Below are positions 40,754-48,652 of a stretch of 64,000 nt of DNA, in pieces. This stretch comes from Paenibacillus_AB hodogayensis. Lineage in GTDB: Bacteria; Bacillota; Bacilli; Paenibacillales; NBRC-103111. The position numbers were made by a program, and so were the translations under genes. Under the pieces are notes generated by a model, which did not search any database, was not told the origin of the DNA, and saw only the letters and a list, made by a program, of their open reading frames with translations. Where the stretch lies: positions 124,001 through 188,000 of the forward strand of contig NZ_BAAAYO010000013.1 of assembly GCF_039536325.1 (NCBI RefSeq), written 5' to 3'. Within the stretch, counting starts at the first letter, position 1, and every line of letters starts with the position of its first letter.

Positions 40754-43440
40754 TATCCATACACCCCTTGCGCCGAATTGGAGATTTCCCGCACCATCGC
40801 CATCTCGATCCCGCGGATGACCGCATCGACATCCGTCGGCTGGTGAATATCCCCGGTCGTTACCTGTACCGTTGGCGTCAGCGTCACGAAATTCTGGATG
40901 CTGCTCAAGTCCGCCAAATCCCGCATTAGCTTCAGGTCTTCGCTGGAAATGTCCACCGTATCGCCGATTTTGCCGATTTCCCCCACCTTATCGATCTGCT
41001 TCAGATTCGGAATGCCGTTGTGCGTCGCGTCCCAGCCTGCAAGGGCGTCGCCGTTGCCCGGCATGGCCGGCAGCTTCAGCTTATCCAGCGCCCCGAGCAA
41101 CTTCCCGCCGGCGCTGTAGCCGGAATTGTAGGCCGTGCTGGCATCGATCAGCTCCATCCGGGGTATCGAGAGCGTCTGCTTGGTACTGGTCGGCTTCTGC
41201 TGCTCTAGAAGATCCATTGCCTTTTTAAGGCCCTCGCTCATGGCACGGGGATTGCTTGTATCCAGCAACTCAATCTTTCCAAAATCCTTGCCCGTAACTT
41301 TACCTATTATTTCCAACAGGTTATTTAGTCCATCCAAAGCCATATTGACCGCACCTACAATATTAGAGATGAAGCTGCCGGCAAATCCTTCAACCCCTTT
41401 GGCCATGTTGTACAGGCTGTCCAGGAACATCATCTTCAGATCGAAAAACAGCTTTTGCACCGCATAGACCGGATCGATAAACAGATTGACAAGGAACTCG
41501 GCGAACATGGCGAATTCGTTCCATGCCGAGGCAATGATATTGTTGATTCTTGCGCCCAGCATGAAAAAGATGCCGATTATCGTTCCGACAATTTGCTCGG
41601 TCGTGACTCCCCAAGATTGCAGCACAAACAAGAACGCGCCGAATATGGCGATCAGCAGCAGAACAGGCCAAGCCGCAGCAAGCCATGCCGCCGCCTGAGC
41701 CAATATGGGCGAGACCATTGCCCACAGTCCGGCTATCAGAAACGGTACTAGAACGGTAGCAGCAGCTATGAGGAAAGGCTGAAAAGAAGACCATCCTTGC
41801 GCCACTGCCGTAAATGCGGCATTGGCCGCCTCCCATACAAACTTCAACCCTTCAGCCACCCAACTTAGCCCCAAGGACAGCGCATTGAAAAACGGCTGGA
41901 ATTTTCCCGATTCAAAAGCGTCGTTAAGCATCGTTAACAGCGGCAGCAGCGCCTGCAGAGCCGCTTGCCCCGCATTCGAGAAGGAGCTCTTCAAATGGCC
42001 GGATAGCTTGTCGAACTGCCTCCCGGCCGTCTCCTGCACCGTAGCGAACGCCTGCTTGCCCATCTGGCTCGCTTCCAGCAGTTTGTCGAACGCCTGCAGA
42101 AATCCGTCCATATTGCCGGAGCGTCCCAAGTTCTCCAGTTCGTCCCCATTCACGGAGGACGGGGGAATCGCATATTTCTCGGTAAGTCCGTCCATATCCC
42201 CGGTCATGGCTCCCCTGAGCGCTTCCGCTGCTTCCTCGATACCTCCGCCTTTAAGATCGAAGGCCGCCATTTGACGGGCCATCCGGTTCAACTCGGAGAT
42301 TTGCCGCGAATTTTGCGTAACCGAGAAGAAGGACAGCGAGCCCTTCAGCGTCTGCTCCACATCCGCCCCGGCTTTGACCGCCTCGCTGCGGAACTTGTCG
42401 TACATCGCGCCACCGACGTCTTTATTGCCCGTACGGGCGACAAACTGGGCCTTCATCCCGTCATCCTTGGCCGCCCCGACAATCGTCGCATTGATCAGCT
42501 TCATCGCGTTTTGCAACGTCGCATACTGGCCGACGACGCCCCGCATCTTGTCCAGCCAGCCTCCGGACGCTTTTTCGGCCTTTCCGGCTCCATCGCCCAT
42601 CTCCTTCAGCAGCTTCACCATCTGCTGCTGCTCGCCGATGCTTTGCTGCTGAAGCTGGACAAGCTGGCTTACATCGGTCAACAGCGAATCGGGCAGCTTC
42701 AACTGGTTCATGACTTGGGCGTTGCGGGCTCCAAGACCCCAGATTCGGCGCAAACCGTTGGCCAAGCCGGATAGCCAACCGGCTCCTTTCTTACCCCCCG
42801 CTCCGGATGCCGGGTCGCCGCCTGCGGCCCCGCCGCGCAAAGCCCCTGCAGCCTTCAGCGAACCGTTCAGGTGGCCGATGGCGCGCAGCAGGCGATCCAC
42901 CAGCATATACAGACTCTGCAGCAGGCTTTGGAGCTGCTTCGGAATCTGCACATCCAGATGGACCGGAATGTCCTTCAACTGATTTTCCAGCCTCTGGCGT
43001 ATCGATTGCACTTGTTCATTCAAACGGTTCACCTTAATTGTTGGCTCCATGGGCTTATTCAGCTCTTCCCTAAGCTTGCGCACCTGATGAAGCGCGTCCA
43101 GCAGGGAGGCGATAAATGTCCTGGGCACCCGGAGACGCGCAATCTCCGCGTTTAAGGCAAGCACCATGTCCCGCGCCTGACGGAAATGGCTGTGCAACTG
43201 CGTCGGAAGGCGGATGTCGACTCGAACAACCATCCCCTTCAGCTGAGCCTCGATTCGCTCACGCATCTTGCTCGTCTGAGCGGCCACTCTGGACGTATCC
43301 AGATTCAGCGCCATCGGTCGATTCAGCTCTTTGCGCAGTTGGCCCATCGTCTGCTCCGTTTGCCTTGCCGCGTTCCGTACCTGCTGGAGAGGCCTGTACA
43401 ACTGTTCGATGAGACGCAGGCTGTCAAGGATCGTTGCCAT
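40753..43440 (-). CDS. Tail tape measure protein, module 2
   Basis: An 895-residue tape measure of ordinary type. Residues 1-200 are charged coiled coil (QVRNAARQTEQTMGQLRKEL; KLREELNKPMEPTIKVNRL). Residues ~310-480 contain the conserved tape-measure motif region (AMYDKFRSEAVKAGADVE, GAMTGDMDGLTEKY). Hydrophobic segments lie at ~575-665 (LFVLQSWGVTTEQIVGTIIG) and a soluble tail follows. No muralytic domain is evident. Its length is within 13 residues of the repeat-built module 1 protein, so both tails should be nearly equal in length. Confidence 0.88.
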   Translation of the reverse strand: MATILDSLRLIEQLYRPLQQVRNAARQTEQTMGQLRKELNRPMALNLDTSRVAAQTSKMRERIEAQLKGMVVRVDIRLPTQLHSHFRQARDMVLALNAEIARLRVPRTFIASLLDALHQVRKLREELNKPMEPTIKVNRLNEQVQSIRQRLENQLKDIPVHLDVQIPKQLQSLLQSLYMLVDRLLRAIGHLNGSLKAAGALRGGAAGGDPASGAGGKKGAGWLSGLANGLRRIWGLGARNAQVMNQLKLPDSLLTDVSQLVQLQQQSIGEQQQMVKLLKEMGDGAGKAEKASGGWLDKMRGVVGQYATLQNAMKLINATIVGAAKDDGMKAQFVARTGNKDVGGAMYDKFRSEAVKAGADVEQTLKGSLSFFSVTQNSRQISELNRMARQMAAFDLKGGGIEEAAEALRGAMTGDMDGLTEKYAIPPSSVNGDELENLGRSGNMDGFLQAFDKLLEASQMGKQAFATVQETAGRQFDKLSGHLKSSFSNAGQAALQALLPLLTMLNDAFESGKFQPFFNALSLGLSWVAEGLKFVWEAANAAFTAVAQGWSSFQPFLIAAATVLVPFLIAGLWAMVSPILAQAAAWLAAAWPVLLLIAIFGAFLFVLQSWGVTTEQIVGTIIGIFFMLGARINNIIASAWNEFAMFAEFLVNLFIDPVYAVQKLFFDLKMMFLDSLYNMAKGVEGFAGSFISNIVGAVNMALDGLNNLLEIIGKVTGKDFGKIELLDTSNPRAMSEGLKKAMDLLEQQKPTSTKQTLSIPRMELIDASTAYNSGYSAGGKLLGALDKLKLPAMPGNGDALAGWDATHNGIPNLKQIDKVGEIGKIGDTVDISSEDLKLMRDLADLSSIQNFVTLTPTVQVTTGDIHQPTDVDAVIRGIEMAMVREISNSAQGVYG

Positions 43441-43444
43441 ACGT

Positions 43445-43621
43445 TCACCCCCTTTTGTCCGCTCGTCGCTTCTCCTGCTCGATGCGAACGGCGATCATCG
43501 CGTAGATGACCGCCTTCTCGCGTCGCGACATCGCCATCAGCTCGTGCGGTAAAATGTGAAGCTCGTGGAGGGCGTAGTAGGCATAGTTCGCCTCCCCGTC
43601 GCCCTCCTTGATCAGTTTTTT
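43445..43621 (-). CDS. Programmed -1 frameshift extension of the module 2 chaperone
   Basis: Slippery A AAA AAC lies at 43615-43621. The -1 frame stays open for 56 codons from CTG at 43615 to TGA at 43445-43447, ending 4 nt before the tape-measure ATG. It reads LIKEGDGEANYAYYALHELH and ends RADKRG. The fusion would be 196 residues. The extension sequence differs from that of module 1, but site, frame, length and endpoint are conserved. Confidence 0.82.
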   Translation of the reverse strand, partial: KKLIKEGDGEANYAYYALHELHILPHELMAMSRREKAVIYAMIAVRIEQEKRRADKRG

Positions 43622-44034
43622 GCTTCGTCGACAAGCTCGTCGAGGCTTTTGTCAAAGCCGTTCAGCTCCTGCACCTTCTCCAGCAGCACCGCGTATTCGC
43701 CGGGCAGCAGCATATGGCGCAGCAGACTCTCGGCGCCCAAGGTCCCGTACGATTTCTGAAGCTCCGCATTGCGCAGATCCGGGAAGATGACGCTCGATAC
43801 GGCCAGCTTGGCCATATATTCATCCGGATCTACTTCCGGCAGACGCACGCCGTTTTTCCCTTTGCCGTACTTGGTCGCGGCTTTGCGGCACTCCTCGCTC
43901 TCGGCCTGCGTCATGCTGCGCAGCTTCCACGCCGCCGGCTGGCCGTCCTTGTCCTTGAATCGTTCGGAAACGACGACCTCCTCGGTCGTATCCGCCACCG
44001 CGCTTTGCGCGAAAAACATACTCAAATCGCTCAT
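43612..44034 (-). CDS. Tail assembly chaperone, zero-frame product, module 2
   Basis: A 140-residue XkdN-like protein: MSDLSMFFAQSAV, SERFKDKDGQPAAWKLRSM, VDPDEYMAKLAVSSVIFPD, and LRHMLLPGEYAVLLEKVQEL before the end EAKN. The codons GCA AAA AAC precede TGA and form the same slippery heptamer as in module 1. Confidence 0.87.
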   Translation of the reverse strand: MSDLSMFFAQSAVADTTEEVVVSERFKDKDGQPAAWKLRSMTQAESEECRKAATKYGKGKNGVRLPEVDPDEYMAKLAVSSVIFPDLRNAELQKSYGTLGAESLLRHMLLPGEYAVLLEKVQELNGFDKSLDELVDEAKN

Positions 44035-44058
44035 GTGCGTCGCACTCCTTTTCGATGG

Positions 44059-44523
44059 TTAACCCAATTTCGGGTCCCTAAACGAATTTTTGATCTCCAC
44101 GTCCTCGAAGGTGAAGCCGACTTCTTCGTCCAGCATATCGCTCTCCGTATCGAGCTTGGCCATGATGACCTTGTCCAGGTTGACGTTTTTCAGCGTCACT
44201 TCCTGCTTGCCGGTCTGCGAATTCGGGTCCTCGTTCACGATGGTAATGCTGAAATACGTATCCCTGCCGGTGCTCATATAATCGAGCATCAGCTCGCGGA
44301 AACGCGACGTGGCGTAATAGATCGTCATCGTGCCGCTGCCCTTCCAGCCGGTCGCCTTATGCTGCACGCCACGGCGGCCGATCGCCTTCATTTCCGCCTT
44401 TTGCTTCTCGACCGTCGCCTCGATGTTTTTCAGATAAAACATTTCCACGTTCTGCGATTGAATCGTCGCATAGGCCCGGCCCTCTTGTCCGGAAATCGTA
44501 TCGCTCGCCTTGAAGTACGGCAT
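44059..44523 (-). CDS. Tail tube protein (XkdM-like), module 2
   Basis: A 154-residue tube protein: MPYFKASDTISGQEGRAYAT, VEKQKAEMKAIGRRG, GWKGSGTMTIYYATSRFREL and DEEVGFTFEDVEI. It is closer to the Bacillus XkdM pattern than the module 1 tube. Its start is 1 nt after the sheath stop. Confidence 0.88.
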   Translation of the reverse strand: MPYFKASDTISGQEGRAYATIQSQNVEMFYLKNIEATVEKQKAEMKAIGRRGVQHKATGWKGSGTMTIYYATSRFRELMLDYMSTGRDTYFSITIVNEDPNSQTGKQEVTLKNVNLDKVIMAKLDTESDMLDEEVGFTFEDVEIKNSFRDPKLG

Positions 44524-44524
44524 A

Positions 44525-45838
44525 TTACTTCACGCTCACTTTCATGTAAATTTTCTCGATCGCATCGACCGGCTGTACGCTGACCTCGGCGTATACGGTG
44601 TCCGTATCCTGACCGGCGGTGACGACGATATCCGTCTGCGGGTTGAAATTTTGAATCGCGCGGATGCCCTGCAGCGCGTTCAGATACGTGCTGCATTCGC
44701 TCTGGAACAGCCCCCGGCCGTCGTCGTTGTTGTCGACTTTGCCGATATAATACGACTCGAACGTTTGCTTGAACGCGTTGTTGATGCCGTCCAGCACCCG
44801 CATCACTCGGTTTTTGGCGAACGCTTTGCCTTTGGCCGGCGTAAATCCGGTCAACGTGTTAATATCCTGCTCGACGACAGCACGGCCGTTGTTCGGTACG
44901 AATACGAACTCGCCCGCCTTAAGCGCCGCTTCGATCTGGGAGTTGGTATAGCGGGGAGAGGCGTCGACCGCATCGTCGTATGCCTGGTAAGTCAAAGACT
45001 CGTTCATATTCGCTCCGGCCGTCGCCGCCGCGGCCCATACGGTCGCCTGCGCGGCCGTCAGTGTCGTGCCGTCCGCCAGGACGACGCCGTTCTTCACGCT
45101 GATCACGCCCTCGTAGTCGGCGGTAGGGTAATTTTCCACCACAAGCTGGATTTTGCGGCCTTCGCTGTCGCGCAGACGTTTGGCAAACGAGATGTAGACC
45201 GATTTCAGCGTCGGATCGCTGACCGGCAGCGCCATCGTCTGGAAATCGCGGAGCTCGATCGCTGCCAAATAGTCGGTATGGTCCGCATTCGTCACCGTAC
45301 CGTCCGCACCGCCCGCAAGCGGCACGCCGGCCGTTGCCGTCAAAGCTCCGGTTCCGGAGAAATCGACCCAATCGTTGCCGCTCAGGCCCGCGATGGCCGA
45401 TACCGTCTGCCGGTCCGCCTCCGTTCCGGCCACCAGCGTAATTACGTCGAATTGCTCCTCGTCGTCCATATTCTGCTGCACGACGATGCCGATATCGTTC
45501 CCGCGTACGCCGCCGTATTTGGCGGTGACGGTCAAACCGCCGTGGGTGCCCGTCGCTTTCGTGCCCGCGTTCAGCCGGTACAGCAGCAGCGTCTTCGCTC
45601 GCTTCAGCGCCTCCCGGACAAGAAGAAGCTGCGGAGCCGCGAGATCGTAGCCGAGCACGCTCTTCAGATTGTCGCCCGCTTCGATGACCAGCACCGTACG
45701 GGATGCGCCCCAGCCGAGAGTCAGCGGCATCGTCACGATACCCCGCTCGCTCACCGTTCCCAGGTTCGATTTGCCTTCGAAATTGATATACACGCCCGGA
45801 CGCACTTTATTTTGCGCCACCCAATTGCCACCGCTCAT
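44525..45838 (-). CDS. Tail sheath protein (XkdK-like), module 2
   Basis: A 437-residue contractile sheath subunit. N-terminal RPGVYINFEGKSNLG and RGIVTMPLTLGWG; C-terminal INTLTGFTPAKGKAFAKNR and NPQTDIVVTAGQDTDTVY. Length and order match Bacillus XkdK. Confidence 0.92.
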   Translation of the reverse strand: MSGGNWVAQNKVRPGVYINFEGKSNLGTVSERGIVTMPLTLGWGASRTVLVIEAGDNLKSVLGYDLAAPQLLLVREALKRAKTLLLYRLNAGTKATGTHGGLTVTAKYGGVRGNDIGIVVQQNMDDEEQFDVITLVAGTEADRQTVSAIAGLSGNDWVDFSGTGALTATAGVPLAGGADGTVTNADHTDYLAAIELRDFQTMALPVSDPTLKSVYISFAKRLRDSEGRKIQLVVENYPTADYEGVISVKNGVVLADGTTLTAAQATVWAAAATAGANMNESLTYQAYDDAVDASPRYTNSQIEAALKAGEFVFVPNNGRAVVEQDINTLTGFTPAKGKAFAKNRVMRVLDGINNAFKQTFESYYIGKVDNNDDGRGLFQSECSTYLNALQGIRAIQNFNPQTDIVVTAGQDTDTVYAEVSVQPVDAIEKIYMKVSVK

Positions 45839-45897
45839 GCCAGATCATCTCCTCTTCTTGTTTGAAAAAGCAGCCTCGCCTCTTGCTGACGGAATCG

Positions 45898-46086
45898 TCA
45901 AGGGACCGGCTGCCGGTAAAAATCGATCAACATGCGCTCCGCTTGCTCGAGCGTATACCGCTCGTCGTCGAGCAGCAGAGCGGACAGCACGTCCTTCTGC
46001 TGCGGACGGAAACGGGCGCAATGGAGAAACTGCCGCTTCGAATAACGAGCCGCCTCTTCCGCCTTTCCTTGCCTATCCGGGTTCAT
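45898..46086 (-). CDS. Small conserved tail-cluster protein, module 2
   Basis: A 62-residue protein with SKRQFLHCARFRPQQKDVL and YTLEQAERMLIDFYRQP, parallel to the module 1 73-residue protein. Preceded by AAGGAGG; overlaps the terminator-protein gene by 4 nt. Confidence 0.75.
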   Translation of the reverse strand: MNPDRQGKAEEAARYSKRQFLHCARFRPQQKDVLSALLLDDERYTLEQAERMLIDFYRQPVP

Positions 46087-46508
46087 AGCTTAAGCCCTCC
46101 TTCCTGCACAAGCTGCTGCATGAACGTCTCCTCGGTTCTTGCTGCCACGACGCGAAACGTATAGTCGACCGCCACGTGCAGGACGCCTTCCTTCCATTCG
46201 TGGCGTATGCCGCCTCCCCGAAACGGGCTGCCGGGCTCCGGCGCAATCCGCTTAAGAGCCTCCGTCAGCCGATCGGCGGCCGTATCGCCGCCCACCGTCG
46301 TGTCCGGAACATAGCGAACATCAAACGTATACGTCCACCGATAACGCCGGTTCAGCTCCGGCTGCTGCGTCTGCGATTGCAGCCCGACGACCAGATACGG
46401 CTTCACCGCTGTTTCCGGGGCCGTTTCGGCGTACACTTCGCATACCGGGAAGGCGGCCTGCACCGCCAGTACGACGCCGTTTCGCAATTGTCCGGTCGTC
46501 ACTTCCAT
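46083..46508 (-). CDS. Tail terminator-like protein, module 2
   Basis: A 141-residue protein (MEVTTGQLRNGVVLAVQAAF, KPYLVVGLQSQTQQPELNRR, YTFDVRYVPDT, VAVDYTFRVVAA) with the alpha-beta pattern of tail-completion/terminator proteins. ATG 46508 is preferred (GGGAGGGG 6 nt upstream) over ATG 46514. It should cap the finished tail. Confidence 0.72.
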   Translation of the reverse strand: MEVTTGQLRNGVVLAVQAAFPVCEVYAETAPETAVKPYLVVGLQSQTQQPELNRRYRWTYTFDVRYVPDTTVGGDTAADRLTEALKRIAPEPGSPFRGGGIRHEWKEGVLHVAVDYTFRVVAARTEETFMQQLVQEGGLKL

Positions 46509-46622
46509 GGGCATCCCCTCCCTTCGAGACCGTCCTGGACCGTATCGGCCTTCATTTCCTACTGCCCGTCCCCGCGCGCGGGTGGGCGTATAATCTCGTT
46601 ACGGCTTTCGCAATACGCGCGT

Positions 46623-47018
46623 TCACCCCCCTTCGCCGCCATCCTGCTGTAGAACGGCCATCACCCGCACGCATACCGGCATCATGCAAAATTGCCGGCT
46701 CGCCTCCCAGCGTCCCCATACGCAGGACACACACTTCTCCGGCTGTTTGTAGCGGGACTCTGCACGCGGCTTCGGTACGAGGTCCTGGAGCTCGTCCGGC
46801 GCTTCTTCATCGGATTCGTCGGGATCGGCCGCAGTCGGAACGGCGGCCGAGCCCGCGCCCTCGTCCTCCTCGGCCCCTTCGCCCTCTACGATCCATTCCC
46901 CGCTCCATTCGCGCTCGTCCGGGGCGTCGACGCCTCCGGGCGTGCCCCGGCCTTCCTCCTCCTCCGGGAAGCGGCGCCGGTATACGCCGGCACCCGGCAA
47001 CTCGATGCGTTCGCTCAT
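46623..47018 (-). CDS. Acidic protein with four-cysteine knuckle, first gene of tail operon 2
   Basis: A 131-residue protein. Residues ~25-85 are highly acidic and disordered (EEEEGRGTP, EGEGAEEDEGAG). The C-terminal part has C-x2-C-x11-C-x4-C (KCVSCVWGRWEA, then FCMMPVC), a probable zinc-binding knuckle. A similar spacing (C-x2-C-x10-C-x4-C) occurs in the regulator at 47299-47931. ATG 47018 follows AAAGGGGGAAC. Gene order (first after the SOS promoter) suggests an early regulatory or accessory role. A 24-codon GTG frame just downstream is not convincing. Confidence 0.65.
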   Translation of the reverse strand: MSERIELPGAGVYRRRFPEEEEGRGTPGGVDAPDEREWSGEWIVEGEGAEEDEGAGSAAVPTAADPDESDEEAPDELQDLVPKPRAESRYKQPEKCVSCVWGRWEASRQFCMMPVCVRVMAVLQQDGGEGG

Positions 47019-47157
47019 CGTTGTTCCCCCTTTCGGTTCGGGCCGCAAAGCAGCCCTTTATCCATCCAACTTTATAAAACCGGATCAGCCATCTTTCTTG
47101 GGCTGTACCCTCATAGACGCCGTGCGCCCAGACCCGTCTATCGCGACCCGGATATGC

Positions 47158-47186
47158 AAAAAAACCGCCTATTTGCAGGGCGGCTT
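47158..47186 (-). terminator. Leader terminator of tail operon 2
   Basis: On the minus strand AAGCCGCC pairs with GGCGGTTT around a 9-nt loop, followed by more T. It lies ~45 nt after the expected transcription start of the SOS promoter and 140 nt before the first gene. It could also end the upstream regulator transcript. Confidence 0.75.
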
Positions 47187-47210
47187 ATCGGTGATGTTGT
47201 TACTGACTTG

Positions 47211-47275
47211 ATTATAAAACAAGAACATATGTTCGATCAATTGCTGTCGAGCTTGTCCGTTTTGTCGGATGTGTC
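47211..47275 (-). promoter_or_regulatory. LexA-controlled promoter of tail operon 2 with four 9-bp iterations
   Basis: Minus-strand -10 TATAAT (47211-47216); LexA box GAACATATGTTC (47223-47234), a perfect palindrome; -35-like TTGATC just upstream of the box. Upstream, TGTC-type sequences (plus-strand reading CTGTC, TTGTC, TTGTC, GTGTC) start at 47244, 47253, 47262 and 47271, exactly 9 bp apart. Spacing between -10 and LexA box (6 nt) equals that in operon 1. Confidence 0.85.
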
Positions 47276-47298
47276 AACCGGGAAAATCGGCCTTTCGC

Positions 47299-47931
47299 TT
47301 ACGAGATTCCTTTGCGGTCATCCCCGAAAATCTCTTTGGCGAGAAAACGGACCAGCTCGATTTTCAGCTCATGCAGCCTTTGTCGAGATACCCCGATATG
47401 ACGGGCGATGTGATTCATCCGCTGGCCTTCCATGATGCATTCCAGCACCGTCCGCTGACGGTCGTCGGCTATCCGCTCGGCAGCGGTTTCGAGCCGCGTC
47501 ACCTTGGCCTCCAACTGCCTCAGCCGGCTCCAATGCTTCTCGCGCTTTTGCGCCTCCCGGTTTACCGAATCGGTGTAACGTCCCTTCCCCTTGGGCATCG
47601 CCCCGTCCAATCCATACAAACCCGTCATGCTCCCCCCGACATGCTCCAGCAGATCGCGCAGCCGATCGATCTCCCGCACCATCCACGGATAATCTTTCAA
47701 CTCTTCCTCTACCAACTCCATATCTTCCGTTTTGGCCGAAGGCCGATAGGGGTCGTGGCGGGCGGCTGCCGCGCCGGCATCCTTCGCTTCCCATTGCGGG
47801 CAAGCTTCGATTTCGCCTATCGAGCATTGATGCACCCGGCAAATGCTTTTTGCCCCCCATAAGCTCCCGGGACAACGGCTGCACACCTCGTCCCGATAAT
47901 AGTCGATTTGCTCCAAGGTCGGTTTGTTCAT
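47299..47931 (-). CDS. Sigma-region-4-like phage transcription regulator with Cys cluster
   Basis: A 210-residue protein starting MNKPTLEQIDYYRDEV. The N-terminal part has C-x2-C-x10-C-x4-C-x8-C (EVCSRCPGSLWG to EACPQW), probably metal-binding. The middle is helical (ELKDYPWMVREIDRLRDLLE). The C-terminal ~60 residues are a sigma-70-region-4/ArpU-like helix-turn-helix (RQRTVLECIMEGQRMNHI, HIGVSRQRLHELK). It resembles late-gene activators such as the Xpf/ArpU type of Gram-positive phages. ATG 47931 follows AAAGGGG. The promoter at 48020-48048 has an operator in its spacer. Likely activator of the tail operons through the TTGTC iterations (inference). Confidence 0.75.
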   Translation of the reverse strand: MNKPTLEQIDYYRDEVCSRCPGSLWGAKSICRVHQCSIGEIEACPQWEAKDAGAAAARHDPYRPSAKTEDMELVEEELKDYPWMVREIDRLRDLLEHVGGSMTGLYGLDGAMPKGKGRYTDSVNREAQKREKHWSRLRQLEAKVTRLETAAERIADDRQRTVLECIMEGQRMNHIARHIGVSRQRLHELKIELVRFLAKEIFGDDRKGIS

Positions 47932-48019
47932 CCGCGCCAGCCCCTTTCGATATTTGAAAAATACGCTTATCGCGTCCAAAGCTCCCATCCAGAAACCGGA
48001 ACGTCTGTTCCTATTTCCT

Positions 48020-48048
48020 ATTATGTACGCGATTCGCGTACTTTTCAA
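48020..48048 (-). promoter_or_regulatory. Promoter and operator of the phage regulator gene
   Basis: Minus-strand -35 TTGAAA (48043-48048), 17-nt spacer and -10 CATAAT (48020-48025). The perfect 17-bp palindrome GTACGCGATTCGCGTAC (48025-48041) fills the spacer, an ideal position for repression by the divergent XRE protein. Confidence 0.8.
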
Positions 48049-48077
48049 GCTTATTTTTGCAAATTTCGCCTAATATA

Positions 48078-48106
48078 TTGAAAAAAAGTTCGCGTTGTGC
48101 GATTAT
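48078..48106 (+). promoter_or_regulatory. Promoter of the XRE repressor gene
   Basis: -35 TTGAAA (48078-48083), 17-nt spacer, -10 GATTAT (48101-48106). The spacer contains AGTTCGCGTTGTGCGAT, an imperfect relative of the 48025 operator, consistent with weaker autoregulation. Confidence 0.6.
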
Positions 48107-48165
48107 TAAAGAGAGAAAAACCGCCAAGGCTTCTTAGGCGAGTCGCGGAACGGAGGTGGTCCCGG

Positions 48166-48552
48166 ATGATCGGCGAGACAATCACACAGCTTCGCAAACA
48201 ACAACGCTGGTCCCAGCTAGCGGTGGCCGATCGGCTCGGGATCGCCAAGAGCACCTATGCGGGATACGAATCGGGTTATCGCGAGCCTTCCTTGGATACG
48301 CTGCGCCAACTGGCCGATATGTTCGGCGTCAGTATGGACACGCTGGTCGGCCAGAACGGCGGCCATTCTGGCGATCCGAGCGGTACGAACAATCCGCCCG
48401 CAGCCGGCGAATGGGAGGACCCGGAACTGGGTATCTGGTTCAAGGAACTGTTGGAAGCGCCGGAGGAACGACGCGACGAGCTGCGCAAAATTTGGGAGAT
48501 TATTAAGATGAGGGAAGCCGGCCGAAGGCCTGGCGACAAGCAAGGAGAGTAA
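48166..48552 (+). CDS. XRE-family phage repressor
   Basis: A 128-residue repressor. The N-terminal helix-turn-helix spans residues ~6-60 (ITQLRKQQRWSQLAVADRLG, IAKSTYAGYESGYREPSL, LRQLADMFGVSMDTLVG). A linker leads to the C-terminal helix ELGIWFKELLEAPEERRDEL seen in ImmR-like repressors. ATG 48166 follows GGAGGTGG; an upstream in-frame start lacks family similarity. The ImmA/IrrE protease gene follows, the usual partner that cleaves such repressors. It should hold the regulator at 47299-47931 off. Confidence 0.88.
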   Translation: MIGETITQLRKQQRWSQLAVADRLGIAKSTYAGYESGYREPSLDTLRQLADMFGVSMDTLVGQNGGHSGDPSGTNNPPAAGEWEDPELGIWFKELLEAPEERRDELRKIWEIIKMREAGRRPGDKQGE

Positions 48553-48652
48553 GCGGAGCATGCAGAGTGATCCTATTCGTCCGTCGTCTTTAGCCGGGCG
48601 TTTCTTTTCACCTTCGATACGAACATACATTCTATAGAAGAAAGGGGATCGA

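Noticed and set aside
46549..46625. 24-codon GTG frame after the acidic protein
   Set aside because: The start overlaps the previous stop, but ribosome-site spacing is poor and there is no similarity to the module 1 small ORF.
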